A stretch of DNA of 64,000 nt, taken from positions 4,340,001 to 4,404,000 of the forward strand of contig NZ_AP021901.1 in assembly GCF_018325905.1 (NCBI RefSeq), in the 5' to 3' direction. Every line of letters begins with the position of its first letter. The first letter of the stretch is position 1. A model generated the notes under the pieces. The model searched no databases and was not told where the DNA came from. It worked only from the letters and a program-made list of their open reading frames with translations. A program made the translations under genes and the position numbers. Shown one piece after another: positions 8,995-18,154 of this stretch. The DNA comes from Pseudomonas sp. St316. GTDB lineage: Bacteria > Pseudomonadota > Gammaproteobacteria > Pseudomonadales > Pseudomonadaceae.

Positions 8995-9402
8995 ATGACC
9001 ACGCTCCTCGAACGCCTTCGCCAATGGGCCAGGACCCTGAAACGCCAGACCATGACGCTGTGGTTCTGCTATCGCCATCCGCAGACGCCCTGGCTGCCCA
9101 AATGGATCGCCATTATCGTGGTGGCATATGCCCTGAGCCCCATTGACCTGATCCCGGATTTCATCCCGGTATTGGGTTATCTGGATGATGTGATTTTGTT
9201 GCCCCTGGGAATTTGGTTGGCACTTGGCCTGATGCCGCTCGCAGTGCTGGCAGAATGTGCAGCCAAGGCCCGGCAATGGCAGGAAAACGACGGCCAGCGC
9301 CCGGTGAACAAGCTAGCGGCGGCGTTGATTGTGCTGACCTGGATAGCAGCACTGGCAGGTGCCTGGTTCATGTTTTACGGCGGTCCCGTCAAAACCGGCT
9401 GA
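8995..9402 (+). CDS. DUF1232 (YkvA-like) membrane protein
   Basis: A 135-residue protein with the DUF1232 core, YALSPIDLIPDFIPVLGYLDD near residues 42-62, where the two aspartates and the SPIDLIPD signature are invariant in the family. Two or three hydrophobic segments suggest an inner-membrane protein; the last covers LIVLTWIAALAGAWFMFY. The ATG at 8995 is preferred because homology begins there; the frame stays open upstream into the oxidase gene. The function of the family is not established. A shared transcript with the upstream oxidase is possible. Confidence 0.82.
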   Translation: MTTLLERLRQWARTLKRQTMTLWFCYRHPQTPWLPKWIAIIVVAYALSPIDLIPDFIPVLGYLDDVILLPLGIWLALGLMPLAVLAECAAKARQWQENDGQRPVNKLAAALIVLTWIAALAGAWFMFYGGPVKTG

Positions 9403-9427
9403 AAACCACGCTTCCGGTTTCGGGGGC

Positions 9428-10357
9428 TCAGCCCAGCGCCGTGTCGAGAAACATCATCACCGCAAACCCCATCATCAGCCCCAAGGTGGCCGGTGTTTCA
9501 TGACCGTTGCGGTGGGTTTCGGGAATCACTTCGTGGGACACCACAAAAATCATCGCCCCCGCCGCCAACCCCAGGCTGATGGGATAGGCGACGGCGACGC
9601 CGGAGGACATGCCCAGGCCGATCACCGAACCTAACGGCTCCATCAATCCTGAACCGACCGCGATGAGCGCTGCACGCAAGGTGCTGATGCCGGTGACCCG
9701 CAGCGCCATGGCAATGGCCAGGCCCTCGGGAATGTCCTGGATGGCAATGGCGGTGGTCAGGGGCAGGCCGACCTTGAAATCGCCGCCGGCAAAACTGACG
9801 CCGATGGCCATGCCCTCCGGCAAGTTGTGCAAGGTGATGGCAAGCACGAAGAGCCAGACGCGATTGATGCGTTCGACCTGGGGCCCTCGCCGGCCGCTGA
9901 GTTCGTGCTCGTGCGGCACGAAACGGTCCAGGCCGATCATCAGGGCGACGCCCAAACCCAGGCCCACCACGACGACAAACGCGGCAAGCAACTGATTGCC
10001 ACAAATGACCTGTGCCGCTTCGATGCCTGGCAGGATCAATGAGAACGAACTGGCGGCGAGCATCATGCCGGCGGCAAAACCCAGCATGATGTCCTGGGTA
10101 CGCGAGGATATATCCCGCAACACCACCGCCATCACCGCACCCAGGGCCGTGGCGGCAAAACCCGACGTACCGCCCAACACCGCATAACCCAGATTCTGAC
10201 GGTCGGCGCCGACCAAGGCGTTGTAGCCACTGTAGAGCAACAACGCGGCCACCAACGCCAGCCCGAGCCAGAACGTCACCCCCAGCAACAGGTTGTCTTG
10301 CACGGGGTTGAGCCAGGTGCGCCAGGGAGATCGACTCCCGGAGGTGGGCTGGTCCAT
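9428..10357 (-). CDS. ZIP-family metal transporter
   Basis: A 309-residue inner-membrane divalent-metal transporter of the ZIP family (ZupT/GufA type), probably importing zinc or a related metal. About eight membrane segments are visible. The metal-binding signatures are HNLPEGMAIG and QDIPEGLAIA in the fourth and fifth core helices, and SHEVIPETHR further on. A charged histidine-containing loop (VPHEHEL) lies before the first signature. It is monocistronic and convergent with the DUF1232 gene. No Zur or Fur box was found upstream by eye. Confidence 0.9.
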   Translation of the reverse strand: MDQPTSGSRSPWRTWLNPVQDNLLLGVTFWLGLALVAALLLYSGYNALVGADRQNLGYAVLGGTSGFAATALGAVMAVVLRDISSRTQDIMLGFAAGMMLAASSFSLILPGIEAAQVICGNQLLAAFVVVVGLGLGVALMIGLDRFVPHEHELSGRRGPQVERINRVWLFVLAITLHNLPEGMAIGVSFAGGDFKVGLPLTTAIAIQDIPEGLAIAMALRVTGISTLRAALIAVGSGLMEPLGSVIGLGMSSGVAVAYPISLGLAAGAMIFVVSHEVIPETHRNGHETPATLGLMMGFAVMMFLDTALG

Positions 10358-10777
10358 CGAAGGTCCTTACTGGTGTTGGCCAAAAAACATGGCTGATCGT
10401 GCTCCTAACGGCGGCAACGATCAAACGTAATATCCAGGCGTGGAAGCGCTGCCCTCGCCGTTTTTCATAGTCTGTCACGTTGCTTGTACGAACCCAAGGC
10501 GGGTCCTGGGGAGGGATTGCACATCGGCCCCGGTTACCTTTTTGGATCAAGGCATACATCAAGAGGGCACCGCCATTGACAGGTCCACAAAGACCGGAGG
10601 AGGTAACACGATGATTTATCTTTTATTCAACAAACGGGACGAGCGGTGATTGGCTCAACAATTAACGAGTAAAGCGAAAAACTGTAAAACTTGACTGTAT
10701 TTTAAACCCGGCAAACTCCGCTATATAAACCAATGGGCCCCATGCCATGGGCACGGGGCTCGCCATGTCACCGGACA
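10358..10777. other. Gene-free stretch with a 12-codon reading frame behind a strong ribosome-binding site
   Basis: This 420-base gap between the ZIP transporter and the KGG gene contains no REP element and no convincing gene. Its one notable feature is a GGAGGAGGTAA ribosome-binding site directly before an ATG at 10611, opening a frame of only 12 codons (MIYLLFNKRDER) that stops at 10649. Downstream the DNA is AT-rich. It may be a leader peptide, a microprotein or chance. Confidence 0.35.
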
Positions 10778-11155
10778 TTACGAATCACGGCCGTCGCCGC
10801 GACTGTTCTCGCCGCCTTTTCTGCCCGCTTCGGCGGCTTTCTCCCGGTCGTTGGCAAAGTTGCCGCCCGAAGCCTGGCCACCTTTACGGCCGGCTTGCGA
10901 AGCCCGCTCAGGGTCGTTGGCAAAATTACCGCCCGAGGCTTGCCCGCCTTTGCGGCCGGCTTCTGCGGCACGCCCAGGGTCATTGGCAAAATTACCACCC
11001 GAGGCCTGCCCTCCCTTGCGTCCAGCCTCGGATGCACGCTCAGGGTTATTGGCGAAATTGCCACCTGATGCGTGGCCGCCCTTTTTCCCGGCTTCCGATG
11101 CCTTCTCACGATCGTTAGCGAAATTGCCAGGATTTTTATTTCCTGTGTTAGCCAT
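10778..11155 (-). CDS. KGG-repeat stress-induced protein
   Basis: A 125-residue, highly hydrophilic protein made of about five tandem 22-residue units of the form GNFAND-ERASEAGRKGGQASG. The recurring GRKGG and GNFAN words define the KGG stress-protein family (Con-10/GsiB-like), small disordered proteins that accumulate in desiccation, stationary phase or osmotic stress in many bacteria. The ATG at 11155 is preferred because GAGGTG lies six bases upstream; an in-frame GTG at 11164 is an alternative. No signal peptide, so cytosolic. It stands alone. RpoS control is likely from the family but no promoter could be assigned. Confidence 0.88.
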   Translation of the reverse strand: MANTGNKNPGNFANDREKASEAGKKGGHASGGNFANNPERASEAGRKGGQASGGNFANDPGRAAEAGRKGGQASGGNFANDPERASQAGRKGGQASGGNFANDREKAAEAGRKGGENSRGDGRDS

Positions 11156-11353
11156 TTCATTCACCTCGTTTAGTTAATATCCACGAGCCTTGTTGGCTCG
11201 TCTTCTTCGGAAAACATGACGCCGACAAGGTTTTAAGGAAAGCCTGCAAACGGCGACGAATGGTCAATGCTCATTTATATGCCGCCGCCATGATCTTTAT
11301 TGCATCAGGCTATTAAATAGGCTGGAGACTGAAACTTCATCCCGTGAAAATCC

Positions 11354-11443
11354 TGTGGGAGCGAGCGTGCTCGCGATGGCGGTGCGTCAGCCAATATCAA
11401 TACAGGCTGATACGACGCTATCGCGAGCAAGCTCGCTCCCACA
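11354..11443. repeat. REPIN
   Basis: Two inverted REP copies (TGTGGGAGCGAGCGTGCTCG and GAGCAAGCTCGCTCCCACA) flank a spacer of about 50 bases. It sits in the 490-base gap upstream of the KGG gene, which also holds the metallothionein-like remnant. Confidence 0.85.
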
Positions 11444-11647
11444 TGGGCCCCATGGGAAAAACAGTGCGTGTCTTTCCACGCTGTCCGCCAAAGGCCAAGT
11501 GCCGCCGGCACCCCATTGCACCGGTCTCGTCACCCTGGCCTCGCGCCGCTCCAGGAAGCCAGAACTCGCGGGCTGCCGGTGTTGTCCTGCACCACCGCAA
11601 TGACCGGCTTGCGGCGTCCTGATAGCCTGTCGCCGACAGGCCCGGAT

Positions 11648-11719
11648 TCAAACATGCCCAGGGGTGAAATCGGATCGCTCGCACTGGCAATCGGGGCAAC
11701 CGCACTTGAGTTTGCTCAT
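11648..11719 (-). pseudogene. Probable metallothionein remnant (23 codons)
   Basis: A short frame on the minus strand encodes MSKLKCGCPDCQCERSDFT and four more residues before TGA. The start closely resembles the known metallothionein of fluorescent pseudomonads, which opens with a CGCPDCHC cluster and closes its Cys-rich part with PDCHCERSG. Here the two clusters look fused, as if everything between the two PDC-x-C words had been lost, leaving four cysteines. The comparison is from memory of the family. It could instead be a real microprotein or coincidence. Confidence 0.4.
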
Positions 11720-11754
11720 GCTCTCTGTCCCTAAGTAATAGGTCGAAGGCACCG

Positions 11755-12027
11755 TCAGGAAGAGCCCACCAGCAACTGGACCTCAAGGTTAGCCGTCGCC
11801 ACACCGTGGTTTGCCACATACACATCGGCGGTCCAGCCCTTGGTCTGGTTGTGATAGGACTGAGTGCCCAAGGCCGTGCCGCTGTCCCACTTCAGGATGT
11901 CGCCGATATCTATGTCATTGGCCGAACGCAGCGCTAGTACGGTATGGCCGTGCTCCTGCTCCACGTACACGCCCACCATTGCACGCTGTCTATTGATGGC
12001 CCGTACTTCACCGATGGTCTGCTTCAT
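11755..12027 (-). CDS. Small hypothetical protein (90 aa)
   Basis: A 90-residue soluble protein. The ATG at 12027 has a strong GGAGG site five bases upstream, while the longer open frame to 12213 has none. The sequence (MKQTIGEVRAINRQRAMVGV, then EQEHGHTVLALRSANDIDIGD) looks like a small beta-barrel resembling OB or RNA-binding folds, with the second half rich in Thr, Asn and Gln. I do not recognise a named family. It is divergent from the sirtuin gene. Confidence 0.7.
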   Translation of the reverse strand: MKQTIGEVRAINRQRAMVGVYVEQEHGHTVLALRSANDIDIGDILKWDSGTALGTQSYHNQTKGWTADVYVANHGVATANLEVQLLVGSS

Positions 12028-12211
12028 AAGCCTCCTCTGCGACAAGTTCAGAGCGAGCGAAACAACCCAATTGCTCTTTCGCACATAAGTGTGGAGGCCC
12101 CGCTTACAAGGAAAGTTTGCAGAACAGCGCTGCTGAGCGACGAAAGGCGTGACGCAGGCCCAGTGCTCGACAGTGCTACCCTCAACGAATCCAGGCCCAC
12201 GGAGAACCCCC

Positions 12212-13051
12212 ATGCCGGACGATTTCCATCACGAACCGCTCGATCAGTTGCAGGCGTACATGGCCGGACGCCGCTTCCTGGTGCTCACCGGTGCGGGCAT
12301 CAGCACCCCTTCGGGCATCCCCGACTACCGCGACAGCGACGGTGTACGCCGGGGTCGACAGCCGATGATGTACCAGGAGTTTCTCGCCCAGGCCGAGGCA
12401 CGACGACGCTACTGGGCGCGGGCGATGCTGGGCTGGCCCCGCGTGCAGCAGGCCAGGCCGAACGCGGCTCACGAGGCCTTGGCCGAGTTGCAGGCACGGC
12501 ATCGCATCAGCGGGCTGATTACCCAGAATGTCGACACGCTGCACGACCAGGCCGGCAGCCAGGACGTCATCGAATTGCACGGCAGCCTGCACCGCGTGCT
12601 GTGCCTGGATTGCGGCCAGCGCAGCGAGCGACAGCAGATCCAACAGTTGATGGAAACCGAAAACCCTTACCTGGCCGGTGTCGATGCGGTGCAGGCGCCC
12701 GATGGCGACACTCTGCTCGATCCGGCGTTCGAGGCGCGCTTCCAGGTGCCGCGCTGCCCTCACTGCGGCGGCGAGCGGCTGAAACCCGACGTGGTGTTTT
12801 TCGGCGAGAACGTCGCCACAACCACTGCGGCCCGCGCCCTGCAAGCCGTCGAGCAAGCGGACGGCCTGCTGGTAGTGGGCTCGTCACTGATGGCGTATTC
12901 GGCGTTTCGCCTGTGCCGGGCCATCAAGGACCAGGGCAAGCCGCTGCTGGCGATCAACCGGGGCAAGACCCGCGCCGATGAGCTGCTGGACCTCAAGCTT
13001 GAAGAGCCGTGTGAACAGTTGTTGCCGTTACTGACACAGCACCCGTTTTAA
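12212..13051 (+). CDS. NAD-dependent protein deacetylase, SIR2 family (class II type)
   Basis: A 279-residue sirtuin that removes acyl groups from lysines using NAD+. All motifs are present: GAGIS-PSGIPDYRD (NAD site, about residues 27-45), TQNVDTLHDQAG, the catalytic histidine in IELHGSLH, and a zinc site with Cys pairs CLDC and CPHC. Spacing and the DVVFFGENV segment resemble SIRT4-like class II enzymes rather than E. coli CobB. The ATG at 12212 has GGAGA upstream. It is a single gene, followed by a REPIN and a convergent LysR gene. Confidence 0.92.
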   Translation: MPDDFHHEPLDQLQAYMAGRRFLVLTGAGISTPSGIPDYRDSDGVRRGRQPMMYQEFLAQAEARRRYWARAMLGWPRVQQARPNAAHEALAELQARHRISGLITQNVDTLHDQAGSQDVIELHGSLHRVLCLDCGQRSERQQIQQLMETENPYLAGVDAVQAPDGDTLLDPAFEARFQVPRCPHCGGERLKPDVVFFGENVATTTAARALQAVEQADGLLVVGSSLMAYSAFRLCRAIKDQGKPLLAINRGKTRADELLDLKLEEPCEQLLPLLTQHPF

Positions 13052-13069
13052 CGAACAACCCAAATCTAT

Positions 13070-13158
13070 TGTGGGAGCGAGCTTGCTCGCGATGGCGGTG
13101 TTTCAACTTGCATCTATGTTGGATGTGCCACCGCATCGCGAGCAGGCTCGCTCCCACA
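13070..13158. repeat. REPIN
   Basis: Inverted REP pair (GTGGGAGCGAGCTTGCTCGC and its complement) between the convergent sirtuin and LysR genes. Confidence 0.88.
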
Positions 13159-13170
13159 GGAATTTGCGGG

Positions 13171-14073
13171 TTACCGTACGACCAACTGCGCACCAAGATC
13201 CTGATCCCTGAGCGTATCGAACAACGCCTGCGCCGCCGCCGACAGTTCATGCCCCGGCTTGGTCAACACCCCGATGGCTCGTTCGATCACCGGATCGCTC
13301 AAGGTGATGCAGCGGGCGCCCAGCTCATGCATCTGCCCGACGCACAGCGCCGGCACGGCACTCACCCCCAGCCCGCTGGCGACCATCCGCCCGACGGTCG
13401 CCAACTGGTGGCTCTCGAACTCCACAGGCAGTTTCATGCCCCGGACCTGCAGATGCTCTTCCAGCATCACCCGTACCGTGGAGGGCCGTTGCAGCGTGAT
13501 GAAGGGCTGTTCCAGCAGGGTTTCCCAGTGGATCTCGTCGCGCTGGGCAAGCGGTGAGTCCTGCGGCACCACCGCGACAAAGCGATCGAGATACAAGGGG
13601 GTGAACGCCAATGACGAGCCCTGCATCGGCTCGAACGCCACGCCCAATTCGACATGACGATCACGCACCATTTCCAGCACCTGTTCGTTGATCACGTCGT
13701 TGACCGTGACGTTGACATTCGGGTAGCGGGCGCGGAAGGTCTTGAGGATCGGCGGCAGCAGGTTGCCGGCAAATGAAGGCATCGCCGCCAACGTCACACG
13801 ACCACGCTGCAAGGTGAAGCGCTGGCGCATTTCGTCCTCGGCATTGTCCCAGTCGGCAATCAGCCGTCGGGCCAGTGGCAGCAAGGATTCGCCTTCGGGC
13901 GTCAGCGCCACGTTACGGGTATTGCGGCTGAACAAGCGCCCGCCGAGGCCTTCTTCCAGGGCCTTGATGGTCAGGCTCAGGGCCGACTGGGACAGGTGCA
14001 GTCGCTCGCAGGCCACGGCAAAGCTAAGGCTCTGGGCCACGGCGAGGAAGGCGCGGATTTGCTTGAGGGTCAT
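13171..14073 (-). CDS. LysR-family transcription regulator of the CoA-transferase operon
   Basis: A 300-residue LysR regulator: helix-turn-helix in residues 1-60 (FAVACERLHLSQSALSLTIK, then EEGLGGRLFSR) and a C-terminal effector domain of two Rossmann-like lobes. It is divergent from the CoA-transferase/thiolase operon across 166 bases, the standard position for a LysR activator of its neighbour, so it probably responds to acetoacetate, 3-hydroxybutyrate or a related acid. The effector is inferred from the neighbourhood only. Confidence 0.9.
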   Translation of the reverse strand: MTLKQIRAFLAVAQSLSFAVACERLHLSQSALSLTIKALEEGLGGRLFSRNTRNVALTPEGESLLPLARRLIADWDNAEDEMRQRFTLQRGRVTLAAMPSFAGNLLPPILKTFRARYPNVNVTVNDVINEQVLEMVRDRHVELGVAFEPMQGSSLAFTPLYLDRFVAVVPQDSPLAQRDEIHWETLLEQPFITLQRPSTVRVMLEEHLQVRGMKLPVEFESHQLATVGRMVASGLGVSAVPALCVGQMHELGARCITLSDPVIERAIGVLTKPGHELSAAAQALFDTLRDQDLGAQLVVR

Positions 14074-14220
14074 GGTTGCTAAGCTCCCAGCAGCCAGCGG
14101 TTAGCTTCAAGCTGCAAGCGGATGCCAGCCATTATTGAGTTTTATCAATCAATCAAACCTAAAAATCAACTTAACAAATATATGACTTGGCGCAACACTG
14201 CATTTCATTGCGACCCCATC

Positions 14221-14228
14221 AAGAATAA
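14221..14228 (+). promoter_or_regulatory. Candidate Hfq/Crc catabolite site before CoA-transferase subunit A
   Basis: AAGAATAA fits the AANAANAA pattern bound by Hfq with Crc in Pseudomonas. It lies immediately upstream of the GAGG ribosome-binding site of the gene starting at 14240, where binding would block translation. Confidence 0.4.
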
Positions 14229-14239
14229 AAGAGGTGTCT

Positions 14240-14938
14240 ATGGCAGGTTTCGACAAACGCGTGAGTTCTTATGAAGAGGCGCTGGAAGGCTTGAAAGACG
14301 GCATGACCGTCATCGCCGGCGGCTTTGGCCTGTGCGGTATCCCGGAAAACCTGATCGCCGAGATCAAGCGCAAGGGCATCCGCGACCTCACCGTGGTCTC
14401 CAACAACTGCGGCGTCGACGGTTTCGGCCTCGGCGTGCTGCTCGAAGACCGGCAGATCCGCAAGGTGGTCGCCTCCTACGTGGGCGAAAACGCCCTGTTC
14501 GAGAAGCAACTGCTCAGTGGCGAAATCGAAGTCGTACTGACCCCCCAAGGCACCCTCGCCGAAAAAATGCGCGCCGGTGGCGCAGGCATCCCGGCGTTCT
14601 TCACCGCTACCGGCGTCGGCACCCCGGTGGCCGAAGGCAAGGAAGTGCGTGAATTCCATGGCCGCCAATACCTGATGGAAGAATCCATCACCGGCGACTT
14701 CGCCATCGTCAAAGGCTGGAAGGCCGACCATTTCGGCAACGTGGTCTATCGCCACACCGCCCAGAACTTCAATCCGCTGGCCGCCACGGCGGGCAAGATC
14801 ACTGTGGTGGAAGTCGAAGAAATCGTCGAACCCGGCGAGCTGGACCCGACGCAGATCCACACCCCTGGCATCTACGTCGACCGGGTCATTTGCGGCACGT
14901 TCGAAAAACGCATCGAACAGCGCACCGTGCGTAAGTGA
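14240..14938 (+). CDS. 3-oxoacid CoA-transferase, subunit A
   Basis: Alpha subunit of a family I CoA-transferase (AtoD/ScoA type), 232 residues. It moves CoA from a donor such as succinyl- or acetyl-CoA to acetoacetate or another 3-oxoacid. The glycine-rich [16 protein letters not shown] motif lies near residues 25-40, with [15 protein letters not shown] in the middle. The ATG at 14240 has GAGGTG upstream; GTG at 14234 is in frame but overlaps that site. It is the first gene of a three-gene operon with subunit B and a thiolase, giving the route acetoacetate to acetoacetyl-CoA to two acetyl-CoA. Confidence 0.93.
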   Translation: MAGFDKRVSSYEEALEGLKDGMTVIAGGFGLCGIPENLIAEIKRKGIRDLTVVSNNCGVDGFGLGVLLEDRQIRKVVASYVGENALFEKQLLSGEIEVVLTPQGTLAEKMRAGGAGIPAFFTATGVGTPVAEGKEVREFHGRQYLMEESITGDFAIVKGWKADHFGNVVYRHTAQNFNPLAATAGKITVVEVEEIVEPGELDPTQIHTPGIYVDRVICGTFEKRIEQRTVRK

Positions 14939-14965
14939 TCCCCTGCCCCCCGGCCCGAATGAAGG

Positions 14966-14973
14966 AATAACAA
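14966..14973 (+). promoter_or_regulatory. Candidate Hfq/Crc catabolite site before CoA-transferase subunit B
   Basis: AATAACAA fits AANAANAA and sits between the AAGGA ribosome-binding site and the ATG at 14975, the best place for translational repression. A second such site precedes subunit A. Confidence 0.45.
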
Positions 14974-14974
14974 C

Positions 14975-15640
14975 ATGGCACTTTCCCGCGAACAAATGGC
15001 TCAACGCGTCGCCCGTGAAATGCAGGACGGCTACTACGTGAACCTGGGCATCGGCATTCCGACCCTGGTCGCCAACTACATTCCCGAAGGCATGGAAGTC
15101 ATGCTGCAATCGGAAAACGGCCTGCTCGGCATGGGCGCGTTTCCCACCGAAGCCGAAGTCGATGCCGACATGATCAACGCCGGCAAGCAGACCGTCACCG
15201 CGCGCATCGGCGCGTCGATCTTCTCTTCGGCCGAATCGTTTGCCATGATCCGTGGCGGCCATATCGACCTGACCGTGCTGGGCGCGTTCGAGGTGGATGT
15301 CGAAGGCAACATCGCCTCGTGGATGATCCCCGGCAAGCTGGTCAAGGGCATGGGCGGCGCGATGGACCTGGTGGCCGGCGCCGAGAACATCATCGTCACC
15401 ATGACCCATGCGTCCAAGGACGGCGAATCGAAACTGCTGCCGCGTTGCAGCCTGCCGTTGACCGGCGCCGGTTGCATCAAGCGGGTGCTGACCGACCTGG
15501 CCTACCTGGAAATCCAGGACGGCGCCTTCATCCTGAAAGAACGTGCCCCGGGCGTCAGCGTCGAGGAAATCGTCGCCAAGACCGCCGGCAAATTGATCGT
15601 GCCGGACCACGTGCCTGAAATGCAGTTCGCTGCCCAGTGA
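14975..15640 (+). CDS. 3-oxoacid CoA-transferase, subunit B
   Basis: Beta subunit (AtoA/ScoB type), 221 residues. The catalytic glutamate that forms the CoA thioester lies in the SENGLLGMG motif near residue 47, which identifies the subunit. [11 protein letters not shown] near residue 26 and the C-terminal [10 protein letters not shown] are also typical. It begins 36 bases after subunit A with an AAGGA site and ends 11 bases before the thiolase start, so all three genes are one transcript. Confidence 0.94.
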   Translation: MALSREQMAQRVAREMQDGYYVNLGIGIPTLVANYIPEGMEVMLQSENGLLGMGAFPTEAEVDADMINAGKQTVTARIGASIFSSAESFAMIRGGHIDLTVLGAFEVDVEGNIASWMIPGKLVKGMGGAMDLVAGAENIIVTMTHASKDGESKLLPRCSLPLTGAGCIKRVLTDLAYLEIQDGAFILKERAPGVSVEEIVAKTAGKLIVPDHVPEMQFAAQ

Positions 15641-15651
15641 GGAGAGATTCG

Positions 15652-16833
15652 ATGCAAGAAGTCGTGATTGTCGCCGCTACCCGCACCGCCATCGGCAGTT
15701 TCCAGGGTTCGCTGGCTTCCATTCCCGCTCCGGAACTCGGTGCCGCGGTGATTCGTCGCCTGCTGGAGCAGACCGGTTTGTCGGGCGAACAGGTCGATGA
15801 AGTGATTCTTGGCCAAGTGCTGACCGCAGGATCCGGGCAAAACCCGGCCCGCCAGGCATCGATCCTCGCCGGCCTGCCACATGCGGTGCCGGCGCTGACC
15901 CTGAACAAGGTCTGCGGTTCGGGGCTCAAGGCGTTGCACCTGGGCGCCCAGGCGATCCGCTGTGGCGACGCCGACGTCATCATCGCCGGCGGCATGGAGA
16001 ACATGAGCCTGGCCCCGTACGTGTTGCCGGCCGCCCGCACCGGCCTGCGCATGGGTCACGCGAAGATGATCGACAGCATGATCACCGACGGCCTGTGGGA
16101 CGCCTTCAACGATTACCACATGGGCATCACCGCCGAGAATCTGGTGGACAAGTACGGCATCAGCCGCGAGGAGCAGGATGCCTTTGCCGCCGCGTCCCAG
16201 CAGAAAGCCGTCGCCGCTGTTGAAGGTGGTCGGTTTGCCGATGAGATCACGCCGATCCTGATTCCCCAGCGCAAAGGCGATCCGGTGGCGTTCGCCACCG
16301 ACGAGCAACCGCGTGCCGGTACGACCGCCGAATCCTTGGGCAAGCTCAAGCCTGCGTTCAAGAAGGACGGCAGCGTCACTGCGGGCAACGCGTCCTCGCT
16401 CAACGATGGCGCTGCCGCGGTGATCCTGATGAGCGCGGAAAAAGCCAAGGCCCTGGGCCTGCCCGTGCTGGCGAAAATCAGCGCCTACGCCAATGCCGGC
16501 GTCGACCCGGCCATCATGGGCATTGGCCCAGTCTCGGCCACCCGCCGCTGCCTGGACAAGGCCGGCTGGTCGCTGGATCAACTGGACCTGATCGAAGCCA
16601 ACGAAGCCTTCGCCGCCCAGTCCCTGGCCGTGGCCCGGGAACTGAAATGGGACATGGACAAGGTCAACGTCAACGGCGGCGCCATCGCCCTGGGCCACCC
16701 TATCGGCGCATCGGGATGCCGAGTCCTGGTGTCGCTGCTGCATGAAATGATCAAGCGCGACGCCAAGAAAGGCCTCGCGACACTGTGCATCGGCGGCGGC
16801 CAAGGCGTGGCCCTGGCGCTGGAACGGGCATAA
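15652..16833 (+). CDS. atoB: Acetyl-CoA acetyltransferase (thiolase)
   Basis: Biosynthetic-type thiolase, 393 residues, the usual length. It splits acetoacetyl-CoA to two acetyl-CoA, or the reverse. The acyl-accepting cysteine is in [10 protein letters not shown] near residue 88; the catalytic histidine is in [10 protein letters not shown] near residue 349 and the second cysteine in CIGGGQG near residue 379. The ATG at 15652 has GGAGAG upstream; the frame is open to 15637 without support. It is the last gene of the operon, followed by a strong terminator at 16898. The symbol follows E. coli usage. Confidence 0.94.
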   Translation: MQEVVIVAATRTAIGSFQGSLASIPAPELGAAVIRRLLEQTGLSGEQVDEVILGQVLTAGSGQNPARQASILAGLPHAVPALTLNKVCGSGLKALHLGAQAIRCGDADVIIAGGMENMSLAPYVLPAARTGLRMGHAKMIDSMITDGLWDAFNDYHMGITAENLVDKYGISREEQDAFAAASQQKAVAAVEGGRFADEITPILIPQRKGDPVAFATDEQPRAGTTAESLGKLKPAFKKDGSVTAGNASSLNDGAAAVILMSAEKAKALGLPVLAKISAYANAGVDPAIMGIGPVSATRRCLDKAGWSLDQLDLIEANEAFAAQSLAVARELKWDMDKVNVNGGAIALGHPIGASGCRVLVSLLHEMIKRDAKKGLATLCIGGGQGVALALERA

Positions 16834-16897
16834 CCGACACAGGTTCAACGGTGGTTGCGCGGACCCACGAATATCCGCGCAACCACTGGCACCACCG

Positions 16898-16929
16898 CCG
16901 GCGCAACCTTGGTTGCGCCGGTTTTTTTT
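16898..16929 (+). terminator. Rho-independent terminator of the CoA-transferase operon
   Basis: An 11-bp perfect stem (CCGGCGCAACC with its complement, two-base centre) is followed by eight T residues, 65 bases after the thiolase stop. Confidence 0.93.
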
Positions 16930-16965
16930 GCCTGCTGGTTTGAGGCATAACCTGCGGCCCCTTCG

Positions 16966-18154
16966 CGAGCAAGCTCGCTCCCACAGGGGGTCTCCAGTGT
17001 TCACTGATCCTGCGCTCACCACAAATCCCTGTGGGAGCTGAGCTTGCTCGCGATAACGGTGGGTCAGCTTGTATGGATGCTGGATGTGCCAATGCCATCG
17101 CGGGCAAGCCTTGCTCCCACATGGCTTCTTGGGTATTTGTAAAACCAGCGCTCACCACAACTCCCGGTGGGAACTGAGCTTGCTCGCGATGGCGGTGGGT
17201 CAGCTTGTATGGATGCTGGATGTGCCAATGCCATCGCGGGCAAGCCTTGCTCCCACATGGCTTCTTGGGTATTTGTAAAACCAGCGCTCACCACAACTCC
17301 CCGTGGGAGCTGAGCTTGCTCGCGATGGCGGTGGGTCAGCTTGTATGGATGCTGGATGTGCCAATGCCATCGCGGGCAAGCCTTGCTCCCACATGGCTTC
17401 TTGGGTATTTGTAAAACCAGCGCTCAACACAACTCCCGGTGGGAACTGAGCTTGCTCGCGATAACGGTGGGTCAGCTTGTATGGATGCTGGATGTGCCAA
17501 TGCCATCGCGGGCAAGCCTTGCTCCCACATGGCTTATTGGGTATTTGTAAAACCAGCGCTCAACACAACTCCCGGTGGGAGCTGAGCTTGCTCGCGATGG
17601 CGGTGGGTCAGCTTGTATGGATGCTGGAGGTGCCAATGCCATCGCGGGCAAGCCTTGCTCCCACATGGCTTCTTGGGTATTTGTAAAACCAGCGCTCACC
17701 ACAACTCCCGGTGGGAACTGAGCTTGCTCGCGATGGCGGTGGGTCAGCTTGTATGGATGCTGGAGGTGCCAATGCCATCGCGGGCAAGCCTTGCTCCCAC
17801 ATGGCTTCTTGGGTATTTGTAACACCAGCGCTCACCACAAATCCCTGTGGGAACTGAGCTTGCTCGCGATGGCGGTGGGTCAGCTTGTATGGATGCTGGA
17901 TGTGCCAATGCCATCGCGGGCAAGCCTTGCTCCCACATGGCTTCTTGGGTGTTTTTAAAACCAGTGCTCTACACAACTCCCCGTGGGAACTGAGCTTGCT
18001 CGCGATGGCGGTGGGTCAGCTTGTATGGATGCTGGATGTGCCAATGCCATCGCGGGCAAGCCTTGCTCCCACATGGCTTCTTGGGTGTTTTTAAAACCAG
18101 CGCTCACCACAGATCCCCGTGGGAGCTGAGCTTGCTCGCGATGGCGGTGGGTCA
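16966..18154. repeat. Tandem array of 136-bp REPIN units
   Basis: A half-REP at 16966-16985 is followed by nine unit starts (GTGGGARCTGAGCTTGCTCG) at 17031, 17167, 17303, 17439, 17575, 17711, 17847, 17983 and 18119, spaced exactly 136 bases. Each unit is a REPIN (REP, loop of about 40 bases, inverted REP) plus a private spacer of about 45 bases containing CATGGCTTCTTGGGTATTTG. Units differ by a few substitutions. The ninth is cut short: its GGTGGGTCAG runs into the end of the convergent GntR gene and supplies that gene's stop codon. Short reading frames repeating every 136 bases on both strands are by-products. Confidence 0.95.

Noticed and set aside
14219..15610. A 463-codon minus-strand frame opposite both CoA-transferase genes
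   Set aside because: It mirrors codon use of the real genes, spans the two of them and their gap, and has no recognisable protein content.
17031..18154. CRISPR-like periodic repeats
   Set aside because: The units are 136 bp, nearly identical along their whole length including the spacers, and consist of inverted REP pairs; there are no unique spacers and no cas genes.
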